From: Saxidomus purpurata
Taxonomy: Eukaryota; Mollusca; Bivalvia; Venerida; Veneridae
Direction: 5' to 3'
Assembly: GCA_022818135.1 (NCBI GenBank)
Contig: JAFMSR010000015.1
Location: 34,627,239 to 34,691,238 of the forward strand
Length of the DNA stretch: 64,000 bases
The number at the start of each line of letters is the position of its first letter. The first letter of the stretch is position 1. Both the position numbers and the translations under genes were made by a program. The notes below the pieces were generated by a model. The model worked only from the letters and a program-made list of their open reading frames with translations, ran no database searches and was not told the DNA's origin. This document shows, one piece after another, positions 46,663-58,800 of the stretch.

Positions 46663-49020
46663 AACAATATTAAACAAATATCTCCCTACCAACTTCCAAA
46701 TATGTAACAAAACCATCTAACAACTCTTCAGTAAAATTAGAGACAGTTTCATATGATCAAAAAAATCAATACTGGTAGTTTGACAGTTACAATGTACCTT
46801 AAGCACAGCTTTCTCAAGAAAAATGTACTTTAAAACAAGCCATTTATAAAAAGAGATGATTTTATACAATAACAAAAAGTACAAAAGAAGTTGGTAGAAA
46901 TACAGAAAACAGTGAAACTTGGTCAAGAATATCAAAGAATATCAATAATTAAATATTTTCTTGACAGATGGGGGATGTAAAAATACTTGAAAAATTTACT
47001 AGGGTTAAATTCCATGTCCCAAAATTTTCCTAAGTTTCTAGCTTAGAAAGACCATTTTGTAACCTTTGACAACCAGAAAGGAAAATGGCTTAATATTCAT
47101 CAATGGTTGAGCAACAGTTTCAGGTTCATATCCAGATTACATTAATACCTCTTAAGATAACAAGCAAGTGTGAAATTTATACCCCCAGGTGATAACAGCT
47201 ACTGCACAATAGGAGTGATCGCCGTGACGTCACACGGCAATTTTGATAAGATTGCTGGTGGGCAATAACAGTTGTGTTTACAATGCTTATGTATCGGAAA
47301 AGGAATTTTTTAATTTTTGATAACTTTTTTGCTATCTGAAGGATTTTTATAAAATTCAAAAAGTTATGACTTGCTCTTGATACTCATATTTTTACATCAA
47401 AATATCTCTTTTGAAAGAAATACCGTTTTTAATGACACTTGATTTTTCGTAACGGCTTGTTGCTGCTGTAATCATTTATGAAAACAGTGTAAGTTACTAG
47501 CTTGCGAATTTTTCATTTTGAATCTTAACAAAAATATAAAATAATGAATTAAAGGTATATTTTATTAGCTTTCCAGTAATATAAAACATTTTACAATATC
47601 TTTTGTTTTAAAAAAGTTACGGTCATTAAAAAAACATCCCTAACGATTAAAAAACACGGACTACCGACCGCTGCCCACCGCATCTATCTCTTATCAGTAG
47701 AAATTATTGCGCAATACCGGGTTTTGTTTGCAAACACGATCATTCCTATAACCTGTATTTTTGCCATATATATGTTTGTGACACTTTTCTGCATGTAATT
47801 GAAGAGTAATTGAATTTAATTGACAATTATTTTGCATTTGTTTGGATTTTAATTAATTAATTACAATTAAAATAATTGATTTCTGCCTCAATTGCTAATT
47901 ATTTTTCAAGTAGTTGAAAAACTGTAATTAATTATAATTAATTAAATTATAATTGTAATTGGACCCAGGTCTGCATGTAACACAAGCTTTGTATGTAGCT
48001 TCTGACCGACTGAACCGACCTGGTATGTTTTACAAAACATACTACAATCTTGTAGCAATCTCCCTGCCCTGTTACCTAGAAGTCCCATACAAGTTAACAA
48101 GACACATGCACTCCCTTGGTGTTCGTCAAACCCATGCAAACTAGGACTTCTTTAAGCACTTATTTTTGAATTGGTTACCCACGCAAATTGCGATCTAGCC
48201 CAACTAATAGTGCGCCAGGGCTATTTGATATATACAACAGCCGCCCTGTCAGTTTGTAAAATGGGTTGGTCTTGCAGTCAGAATACCAAGGCTAATTGTG
48301 ATCCTGCCTGACCTTGAATCATTCAAGCTGGCAGTCATGGCGGTGGCTCAGCTCAGTTATTAATCGTTCAACAGTCGTTTTTAAACCTTTTATTCTTGTA
48401 CTATTTTAACAGTTTTAACAATCTTGATTCTCCTAACTGTAAGAAGTATTTTGCAGTTATCTTATTTTATCTTTTATTAACACTCGGCATGCACCCTGCG
48501 CATAATACTCGTGAGAGTTGTGAGGCAGTAAGACAAGATAGATAGATATATAATGGCATACGGAAATTACCTCCCCTGGCAATTTCTATTATTCTTATGA
48601 AATTTACATCAAATTCTGGACCCAAAAAGAACATTAGAAATAATCACTACATCGAAGTATATATTCTTAACTTATGTGAAAATTTCCATAGATTAATTTG
48701 TCTTTACCACGTTGAAATATTGATTTAAACTCCACTGTGCCATATTTCTATTATCGTGGGGGCGGCCATTAAACAGTGTTTACTTTCCGATACTTTGGAC
48801 ATTTCTACGTCTTTTCAATTTGTTTAGTATGTTTAGGGACCGGCTATTTCTAATTTCTGCGGTTTTTGTGACGTCTAAATTACTGACCAAAAAGCTGGAC
48901 AAGTCAACACGTTGACTTTACTGCTATGCAAACCAGGTGTCCTTCGTTGCGGGACGGGTTTGGAAATGTTACAAATTAAGTAGTGAAAAGTTCTTTGTAC
49001 AAATATTATTTTAATTAAGA
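46663..49020. other. Intergenic or first-intron DNA
   Basis: No gene recognised. 47800-47960 is a low-complexity tract built from AATTAATTA and ATTACAATT words. A CRE-like palindrome TGACGTCA lies at 47225-47232, and CCGCCATGACTGCC occurs on the minus strand near 48340 without a supporting open frame. Confidence 0.45.
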
Positions 49021-49163
49021 AATAATAAATGCCTCCCTGTATTTTATCGTTGAATAAAATATAGATCTAGTCAGGAATTTGGATGCGTAGTAATTAAATC
49101 ACGAGATCCAAATGACTGACTGTATTTTATTCAATGATAAAATAAAGGGAACAATTTATTATT
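49021..49163. mobile_element. Foldback element (143 bp)
   Basis: Arms 49021-49084 and 49106-49163 are complementary over most of their length (AATAATAAATGCCTCCCTG with AGGGAACAATTTATTATT; CAATGATAAAATA opposite TGTATTTTATCGTTG). A related TGTATTTTATCGTGAAATA stretch and a TGTGTTAGAATG end lie at 49330-49390, so the full element may extend to about 49390. Confidence 0.6.
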
Positions 49164-50279
49164 TTGATTCTAACACGTTATTTTTTTTTTTGAAAACAAT
49201 CCCGAACTTTATTTAACGCGTAGTAGTACATCATTGTAACCTTAAAACGCGAGATACGATTGGACGCGCTTTTTTACATACGTCACGTCGTTACGTCATT
49301 TAAGGCACGTCGTCCTTGGAAAAACGTGCTGTATTTTATCGTGAAATATGTTTATATAGGAAAAACAGCCGCATGTGTTAGAATGTCAATTAAATGATTC
49401 TGTATGTACCTTCTATATAATCAAGACTGGAATATTATATACAGTACAGTTAACAACTTTTCTAACACTGCCAGTAGTCTTTTCAATATAATTTTAAAAC
49501 TATACTAATTTAATTCTGTAAACTTTTCAGGGCAATAAGAGTAATATACAGGACATTGTTTGACTTGATGTTAACAACAAAAATATTCTACAAGTTCATG
49601 ATTTTCTTTATTATTTTCTGCGATCAAAATTTTCAAATTCGCACATTTTGCCAACAATCAAAATTTGAAACTACGCGAAAACCGTAAACGCTTTTTATTT
49701 TCAAAATTCTTTCAAATTATGATTATCATTGTAATTTTGATATCAGTATATTTCCATTTAATTATGGTAAGAAACAACTAATATGTGGTACAAAACAGCT
49801 TATATTCTTATATGTGGTTCGAAACCTCCGAAAGTGGTTCGGAATAACCTGTTTCGTAAACACCGTGGTACGAGGTTGTCAGACTATATCTCCCCCTCCC
49901 CCAAATGATTGCTTGTTATACCAGGATACTTTATGCTAAAAATTACTATCTGGTAAGCATCCAGCTTCACAGCGTGGGGTCAATTAATTTTGACCCTGTA
50001 AAATTGATAGCAACTCATGTCCTGTCTCATGGAGAATTTATCAATTGTAGGAAGAACAAAAAATGTTATTATTTGGAAGTAGTATGTATTCAATGTGGTA
50101 TTTTTAATGCATGATTATATCGGAATTTTTGCTATCTGTTAAATCTAACAGTTTTAGTGGAGATTCTCGAAAAGCGATCAGTCAGCGAAGAAGCAAGGAA
50201 AAGATTATAACAAATTTAGAAAAAATGTCGGGCAAGAAAATGAGGGAAGACGGAAAGGAACGGGAAAACAATATACAAG

Positions 50280-51912
50280 AAAGTACTCCACACAGAGAAA
50301 ACAACCATACTAGAGCTCAGCTTCTATCAATCTGTGTTACAGATACTGAAGAAATATGTGTGCAGTTTTCAGTGCATTGAGACGAGGGTACACCAGATAC
50401 ATGAAGCACAGTATGACACTGTAAGAGAATTCCTTGCTTGTTTCATGAAAGCAGAGATGATTGCTACACTTTCACCGAAGGTTTAAAAGACACTATACCT
50501 TGAGACCAAGGGACTTTTTCTAAAACAAAAGGACATGTTCATTGGAATAGATGCGCGGAACATCATAATATCAAATCTTAAGGATGATAGTGTTGTGAAG
50601 ACATTCTTAGATCAGGTATCAGCTGGGTATGTTGAGTGTGCAAAACACATGTTGAAAACCCTACCTGTTAATAACAGTCTGTTGAAAGCATTAGCTTGCA
50701 TTGACCCGTGCTTGCAAGCACATACATATGGAGTGAAATTGTTCCAGGATCTTGCACTTAATCACCTTAATCATCTTTTGACTACTTCAAAACAACAAAT
50801 GCTCCTTAGTGAACTGAACAGATATGCAATGGAGAGATTTCATGCAAGCTCTGATGAGGATGTTGTAGCATGGTGGACAAAACGAAACTAGATGCCCACG
50901 TGCAACATGTCGAGTCCGCCATATGTCAAAAGGGCTAACTCCTTACCAAGTAGGGATAGGTCAAAATACACCTAAATATTGGATGTAACATGCATGTTGT
51001 ACCACAGAAAAGTGGTCTCGATTTTTCTCTACGGACAGTAATAAAAAAGTTACAATATAAGCTATTTATAGTAACAACAAAGGGAAGTAATTCTTTAAAA
51101 AAGGGTAGCCCATGGTGGTGAACATTTGTACAAATTAAAATCAAAATCCCTCCATGCATGAAGAAGAAATGCTCCGGACAAAGATATTCTTGACTTTGAA
51201 CTTTAACCTCTAAATATGACCTTGACCTTAGACCTAAGGACCTGGTTCTTGCGCATGACACTCTGTCTCATGATGGTGAACATTTGTGCCAAGTAACATC
51301 AAAATCCCTCCATGCATGAAAAAGATATGGTCCGGACAAAATCGGACGCACGCACGCACATACACCGAACCGCCAAAAGTGACAACTATATCGAGCTCAC
51401 CGCAAGCGGGCTCGACAAAAATGTGGGAAATATCCACGTCTGTGTAGGATAGCTGTTGCAGTGCTTTCAATATTCCACGGACCAGCTGTTGAATCGTCCT
51501 TCAATGTCATGGGTGATATTATTTGTGAAAAATCTACCAGCATGCTAGTTGCAACATACAGTGCCTACCAAACTGCGAAATATGCCCTGAAAGCACGCCA
51601 CAATTCAGGACTGAAATTGTTTGAAAGTAAAGATCCCAAGTTTAGTCCTGTTGATCGCCATATTTGAATTCAAATGAGAATGACTGCAAAGAGATACAAA
51701 CAGAGAAAACTAGAAAAAATGCTATTCAGAAAGACAAACGTAAGAAATTGAAAGTTGTCAGTAAACAGAATCTTTTAAGTAAGAGGAAGATAAAGGAAAC
51801 CATGAAAACAGACAGTGATGCTCAGCTTGAAAATCATGTTGACACTCAGAAGCTAAAAGCACGAAAGCGAGGAATGAAAGAGAGGCTTGTTTCTCTGGCA
51901 AAAAAGAGATGA
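50280..51912 (+). pseudogene. Decayed hAT-like transposase, interrupted
   Basis: One reading frame (codons in phase with 50535) runs from about 50280 to 50891 with a TAA stop near 50490. It includes VREFLACFMK, MFIGIDARN, and a HASSDEDVVAWW segment. After a 532-bp insertion it resumes with YPRLCRIAVAVLSIFHGPAV then ESSFNVM, which resembles the C-terminal hAT dimerisation motif. A frameshift after RHI leads to a lysine/arginine-rich tail (51664-51912). Damage seen: in-frame stop, inserted element, frameshift. No BED zinc finger is visible. Assignment to hAT is by motif only. A + strand frame at 50111-50380 in another phase may be part of its N-terminal region. Confidence 0.6.
50883..51414. mobile_element. 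Element inserted into the transposase remnant
   Basis: It is flanked by a 6-bp duplication ACAAAA (50877-50882 and 51415-51420). TGTCGAGTCCGC near the left (50907) is inverted relative to GCGGGCTCGACA at the right end. A hairpin, CGAGC...CCGC AA GCGG...GCTCG, lies at the right end. Two direct repeats of about 75 bp (TGGTGAACATTTGT ... TCCCTCCATGCATGAA) sit at about 51112 and 51273. No protein. Confidence 0.65.
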
Positions 51913-54900
51913 AAATTATCAAATAGAAGATGTTAATCAGAATTGATAACCTGTTATCAGTGATGATTGTTTGTACAAATAGTGTACGTGATAATAAACA
52001 GTGTGATGACTGTCAACATAGTATGTGAAGATACATGTACAGATAATGTGTATGAAGATAGTCTTTACTCTAAGATAGAGATGATGAGATGATAAGCCAG
52101 CATTTGTAATGTTTTTGAAGTGTTGACCCATGTACAAAGTAATCTGATAATATTTTGATATTACATTTATGTTTCAGGAATACTTTAAACTGAGCATTCT
52201 GTTATTAAACTAACATTTAAAATAGTCCCTGCTGTACTCTATAAGGTGATTTGCTGTAAATATACCATTATAAAATGAAGTATACAAAGGTTATTTTTAG
52301 CTCACCTGACCAGTTGTGGTTAACTAAACTTTGGAAATTGATGATTATCTGTAGGTCAACTTCCACAATTGACTTGATTATGGCAACCAGGCAAGTGTCT
52401 TAATCAGACCAGTAAGTTTTAAATTATGTGATCTTGTTTTAGCTTACCTTACACTCTAGCACCTACATTTTGCGTAACTCCTATTCATATGTTTTGAGAA
52501 TATGAATAACTATTTAGATCTCATTTATGGTTGACTTGGCTAAATAGGATCAGTAAGCCTTGAGATTTGAAAAAAGATGCTGTCATACATATTCATGCTA
52601 TATGAATGCACTTGTTTGTATATATTACATGTATGGTTTACATAAAAGCATAGAAGATGTCTTTGAAAGATGAATCTAAAACCTTTAGATTTCATAAAAC
52701 CAGGAGCTTCAAGGGGCTTAGCCCCCCTTCTCCCCCACAAGGGCTTTCCCTTGACCCACAAGGGACCTAGAGCCCCCCTTGACCCCCGGCATAAATGTCC
52801 TCTTTTTTCAAAAAATCCTATTCACAGCCCTGTACTGTTTATCATTGTATTCAGCCAATCAGCAAACAAACATAATAATTACATTCCCTTAGATAAATGG
52901 TATGCTTCGTATGTTCCAGGGCTGTGAATTTTGCATGTACAATAGGAATTTTTAGCGCAAATATTGACGTGTGTGTGTGTGTTGGTGGTGTGCACTTCTG
53001 GGTGATGTGGGGTTCGTTTTGGGGAGGCTGCGTTTTTGGTACGTGGCATTCCCTGTTTGATATTATTTTTGTTTTTACCATGAGGAAACATTGCAAGCTA
53101 ATGTATATTCAAAATTCCATTCACTTCTTAGATAAAACTATAATATTTAAAACAGACAATTCCTACATTTTTCTTTCTCTACTTCAGGTTGGCATCATAT
53201 GAACAAGTTGATCGTTTCACTTTAAAATGAATTTTGCTATACATTTTACGAGTACAAATTAAAATTATGCACGGTTGGATTTCGTGTATATTGTTCACAT
53301 ATCATAAATTAATTTATCTGTTTGTCCGTGGCTAGACGACTGCCTATAATCAGGGTCCGTATATTACACGTATCACGGACCTAATACACATATATAGGTT
53401 CGTACACGTATTAAATATAAATGTTATATACGGACCCTGCTATAATAGATACCCACGGCAGATGATCTACGCTCTTTTTTATGAGTATTGATGTTATTCA
53501 TTTCAAGATGACGGGATAAATCAATTTATTTGTGCTTAAAATAACCACGTACCTATAGATCTACACTAATTAATAATTAGTAAATTTCATTCACCGGGGT
53601 ATACTATGTGGTCAGTATCCCGAACGCTCAGCAGTCACCTGGACAGCATATTAGACATTACCCTAAATATGGTCCGCTGAAATATTGCACAAGGAAACTG
53701 TAATAATTAAGATATTAGGTACACTGGCATGTTAAATTAGTTGTTGATGAGTATTTTGTATTCAGTTATTATCATGTTGTTATAATTCAAAGAGAAAACA
53801 GTGTCCTTGGTAGTCTCGGTATCCGAGTAGAACTCTGATACTGGCATATAATCGGATAGGAATATTTCGGCTACCAGGAGTTGGTATTATGTTGTAAAAC
53901 ACATTTATCACATATTTTAGTCAGGTTTATTTTGTGGGGAGTATTTGTTCGCAATTTCTGTTTTACAGTGAAAAACAATAGAAGATCCCATACTATTGAT
54001 AAAACCTGTGACAGTTAATTATATTTTCCATTATGATACCTTAATAAATTACTTTTAAACAAAACATGATGCTATATAAAGTATATTCAATACAGAACGT
54101 AATTATATTTTTCACTTCAAAACAGAGATTGTTACATAATCGTCAATTATGATGTCAATTCAAATGATGTCATTACACCATAAAGTAATGAAAATAACAT
54201 CATGTGATCATCTTACTAACGTCTTAGTCATTGTTCATTGCATATAGAGGCTATAATGGATATCACACAAAATGTAATCTATGGAACATATCACTGTTCG
54301 TTAGGGCCACTATTTTATTTCAGTAGTGCTCAGTCATCTTGCTGTGTTGTTTGAAGCTAGTTTATAAATAGGAAGTGGCTGCTTGTCTGGTAACCGGACG
54401 AGCAGCCTATACTGGTATGCTAGCCTGGTTGTCCGGTAATCAATTTCTTTGTATACAAGTTCATCTTGATGAATGTAAGAGCCGTAGTAAAGTTTCTCTT
54501 CATGTCTTTATGAAAGTATGAAATTTGTTTGCATCTTCGAACTTATTTAAAAGATGACTTAGGCTATGAACTGAATAAAGTACCTCAAAACAAGTAAGTG
54601 CTGATGAAAATAGTATCGGTACTTATGGAGAGCGTTCAGACTGCGAGGTTTTTCTTAATGTATAATGACGAAATAAGTTAGTCAGTCAGTCAGTAACTTT
54701 CAAACCCGTGTTTCAATTAGCATGGTAATTAAAACCGTTTGATCCATTTGAAAAAGTTTTAAATGAGGTTTGTTAGCGCTTAGTAATAACTATTATTCAA
54801 AGATTTAACAAACGACTTTGTTTTTCGCACCAACTTGTTAAAAAACTTTGTTGTTGACTGTTTCATTACCTGAACAAACGCACGTGGTATTCAGCCTTAT

Positions 54901-55653
54901 AACTGAGGGAATTAGATACTTAGATTTCAAAATGTTTAAAATGGAAGTGCTCCGTAGACTAGTAAACGGGCTTAAAAAATTATAAATTCCAGCAGGAGAT
55001 GTATTGCGCATTACAAATGTGTAAAGGAAGCTGTCAGTTACTTGCTGACTTCAGCATCATAAAGTATTTTAACCTATATCCGTATCATCAGGAAAAAATG
55101 TGTATTGGAGCAAACTTCAATATTTCAATAATTGCGATAGTCTCGTAAGAGTTATCTCTCTTAGTATGCAACCAAACTTTACAACACCAGTGATTTTTTT
55201 TGCGTCGATTTGACTCTGGAATTTGGCGTCTTCCCAATTGACAAAAATGGTCAAAATTCCCAAATTAGGCTTCAAAATTCCCAAAAACGAGAAGATTTTT
55301 TGTTTTGTTTTTGTTTCAAGTGCTATTCGGCACGATATAACCGGCAGTACTTCCCAATTTTGAAGTTTATCGCACTAAAAATTCCCAATTTGAAAGGCAT
55401 GGGCTGTTGCCAAAAAAAGTAAAAAAATCGCTGAACACAATTCCATTTCAATTCAGTCAAAATTACTGTAGTAGATAAATAAATTGTTACACACACAGTC
55501 AGCATTATGTGATTCTTTTATTATCCATTTTATTGCCTAGTAATATTTACAGGGATTCTAAATCCGCGAAAATTGCTAATTTTGGGTTTGAGATTAAAGA
55601 CTATTTTTACACAAGATTGAAATAATTTTATGAAGCTTCGTTTTTTATTTCAG
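51913..55653. other. Intergenic region upstream of the RPP25-like gene
   Basis: No gene recognised. 52690-52800 is a C- and G-rich tract with repeated GGGGCTTAGCCCCCC-like and CCCACAAGGG words, probably a dispersed repeat. The rest is AT-rich. The start of the RPP25-like transcript should lie before 55654 but no promoter element is obvious. Confidence 0.45.
53351..53439. mobile_element. 89-bp palindromic MITE with 7-bp target duplication
   Basis: Starts CAGGGTCCGTATAT and ends ATATACGGACCCTG, exact complements. It is flanked on both sides by CTATAAT (53344-53350 and 53440-53446). Inner ACACGTAT words are also inverted. A very small, clean non-autonomous insertion. Confidence 0.8.
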
Positions 55654-55659
55654 TTAAGT

Positions 55660-55800
55660 ATGGAGAACTATGTAAAAGGTGAGGTGCGAGAAGTGGAAGA
55701 GCCACCTGCTTTCTCTCTTGGAGCTAAAGATGTTCATATGAGAGTTGCTGCTGGAAGCAAGATCAGGAATCTGATGGGTTATGCCATGAAGAAAGTCAAA
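55660..55800 (+). CDS. RPP25L: RPP25L-like coding exon 1
   Basis: 47 codons from MENYVKGEVREVEEPPAF through DVHMRVAAGSKIRNL to KKVK. Seven bases separate the acceptor TTATTTCAG from the ATG codon. Donor GTAAGT, phase 0. The GSKIRNL loop is the Alba RNA-binding signature. Confidence 0.93.
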
Positions 55801-58800
55801 GTAAGTTTAACATTAACAAAGGTTTAAGTCAGTCAAGCCTTAATGATTAAGGAAAGAAAAGTTATTTAAGTGATCAGGAAATGAATCCTATAAAAGTAAA
55901 GCATTGGTAACTATTTAAGACATATAAATAGGATACACTTTCATGAAAGGATAGTTAAATTGTAAAGGAATTAATGTAAGCAAGTTCATGTAGGACTTGC
56001 AAGAACATTATAACGCCAAGGAAATAATTCTAGCACAATGTGTTGGTTCAGGCCTTACAATGTGAGCACTGGTCAATAGATATAGATAAAAATTGGGTTT
56101 AGTGGAGTCACCTTGTTCATTTATATTTATCAGCAGCCACTGGTCAGAAACCAATAAAACTTTACAAGAGTTATTGGTACTATTAAGTACCTTTTTGTGC
56201 ATATTGTTGGCATGTTGTGCTTGGATATTATTTCATTGAATTACAGCCCTTTGGGGTTTTTTTTCAGCAAATTTTGTCTACGCTATTTTTTGGCAATCAT
56301 TGGCAGGGATATTAATTCTAGGGATAGTTCTAATTTCTTTATAAATAAACGTCTCGTTCGTAGCCCTTTGCAAGGCATTTTATGTAGATATATGAATGGT
56401 AGATGAAGCTTTTACATATTAAATTGTATTTGCAAAAATCTTAAGACATTTGTATGTTCATGGTTTCTTTAGAACTATGCCTCCTATTTCAATAAATTGT
56501 TTAAACCATGGTCAGTATTGAACAAGACATACAACTTTGGATAGTCCTCAGACCTCCATAGATACTAAGAATGATTTATTGCATTATAGGTATTAGATAT
56601 GTAATTCACTGTTTAATGGAACCATGGCATCACTGTTGGACAAGTGTAGACTCATAATTTATTATTACAGGAGCCAGATACAAAGCAGCTGTGCTGGTCA
56701 GGCAGTGGTAAAGCCATTACCAAGGCTGTGTCCTGTGCAGAAATCATGAAAAGAAAAGTCAGGGTGAATATATAATATATACACATGTACAGAAACTCTA
56801 GAAGCAGATTATAGGCACCATGTAAAGCAAGTCTTAGCTGTATCATTTTGTCATCATTTTCAAGATTTTGCATAAAATGTTTATGACTTCGTTGTTTACT
56901 GCAGCCAGTCAATCGAAATAATTCACTTCTTGTCACTTGAACTCAAGTACCGTTGATTTGGTATGCCTAGTAAGGAACGAAACTCTTTAACAAGCAGTTA
57001 CTGCTCTTTTTGGTTCTACTCCACCCCCCCCCCCCCCCATTCTGTTCCTCAAAAAGCAGTCTTTCCGTACCATTTGTATGCACAATGATTTGTATTTACA
57101 TGTTTTGTAAAAATTGGCGAATAAATATGTTTAAACTAAGGAGATTGCCTCAGACCTACGTGAAAGATGTTAGTTATACAGCATGACTCTTCTAATTTAG
57201 CGCTAATCGTTAACTGCTTTATCATACATTCTGTACAGGGTTTACACCATGTTTGACGGAGATCAGAAAGAAGGCTTAGTGGACAGTATTGGGAACCTAA
57301 GATTGAAGGTTTAGAAAGGTTTGTACATTATCACTTGTTCATCATCAACAGTACATGCAGACCTTGATATAAGCCACTTATTGGGAATCAGCCCCCCCCC
57401 CCCCCCAGGATCATTTTTTCCCCCCCCCCCCCCCCCCCCCCCACTTGTTCTCACCGAATGCGACCTTGATAAAGCCACTTTGATATCAAAAGTGATGAAC
57501 AGTGCAACTTCTTATAGGAGTGAACACTCTTGTGAACACAGACATGTGTTTGTTGTAGAGGTGTGTTGTTCTGGAGAGGTCAATTTGTTACATAATTAAT
57601 ATAACAGGAAAGAAATGTGTGTCTTTTAAGGGAGGTTGTTGTTCTAGGGAGGTGTTGTAAGGGAAGATTGGACTGTATAATATATGCAGATTGCCCTTTT
57701 CCCCAAGTTTTTTTGCAAAGAAAATAGCTGTTTTAAACGAAGAACTGTAGTTGATGTGATTTTACTACAAAGCAAGTTCATGGGGGATGTAGAGAAGGTG
57801 ATTAGAAGTCATTCATTTTACCCCATCATTTTGCATCAAGAATTATATATCAAAATATGCTGCATTACCTTTAAACTCGCGGTAAAAAATTGTTAAATGA
57901 AGATTACTGGGTTTAATATACATGGTGAATAACGACAAGCATGAATTTTGCCATTTCTCGTTTCAGGTTAAAGGTGAATCGGGATATTCCAGCTATTTCC
58001 ATATTGCTCTCCAAAGAACCACTAGATAAAGATCAGCCAGGGTAAAAGCATACTTTTGTCTCGCTCAGTAAATCTCTAGTATACCTTGTATCTGTACCCA
58101 GGAAAAATATTCCAAAAAACATTTTTTTTAGAAGTAACCTTAGGTTCACATAAAAAGGTAAACAAATAGTATAGAGACAGGTAAACAAACAATACTGAGG
58201 CAGGTAAACAAATAGTTTTGATTGAGTGAATAAACAGTTATGAGACTGGTTAACACAATTTTGGTTAGGTGGTCAGACAGTTTTAGACAGGTATTGTAAA
58301 AAAACGTTTCAAAACTGGTAAAAATAAAATTAAGACAAGTAAAGAAATAGTGTTGAGGCCGGTTATCCAGCAGTATTTAGACAGCTTAAAAACACTTTGA
58401 GACAGGCGAATAGAGACAGGTAAACAAACAGTCTCGAGACAGGTAAAAAAACAGTATTGATTCAGAGTAGAAGTTGTGATGCTCAGTGTGATGTAGATCT
58501 GTGCTGGTTGCAGTTTGCCCATGGGTAAACATGCAATACAAGTACAAATGGTACTGATAGGTTATAGGCACTTTCAGGTAAATTTCAAACATTGCGACAA
58601 TTGCAGACCCCTCTTTACATCAACAATAGATGCACCTGTATGTCTACCATATTAAGACATCAACAATTACTGTATAATTTGGCACCCATGTTTTTCTTAA
58701 CACCATTTTTGTGTCACACAATCTTAACGTTGGCTATAACTTTGGCCATTTCTTAAGATTTCTTCATCAAACTTTACCATTGTATTGCTCATGTCAAAAG

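Noticed and set aside
46688..46743. Possible minus-strand exon reading SNFTEELLDGFVTYLEV before a GTAGGG donor
   Set aside because: No acceptor in the right place, an in-frame stop just upstream, and no match to the PCID2 N-terminus.
41765..47232. TGACGTCA palindromes (41765, 47225) as cAMP response elements linked to the kinase gene
   Set aside because: Two isolated 8-bp words in repeat-rich DNA are expected by chance often enough, and neither is placed at a known promoter.
50935..51470. Two minus-strand frames sharing an HGGIL-TNVHHH stretch
   Set aside because: They arise from the 75-bp direct repeats inside the inserted mobile element.
57321..57599. Open frame with a poly-proline stretch
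   Set aside because: It is a translation of the poly-C runs in an intron of the RPP25-like gene and has no homology.
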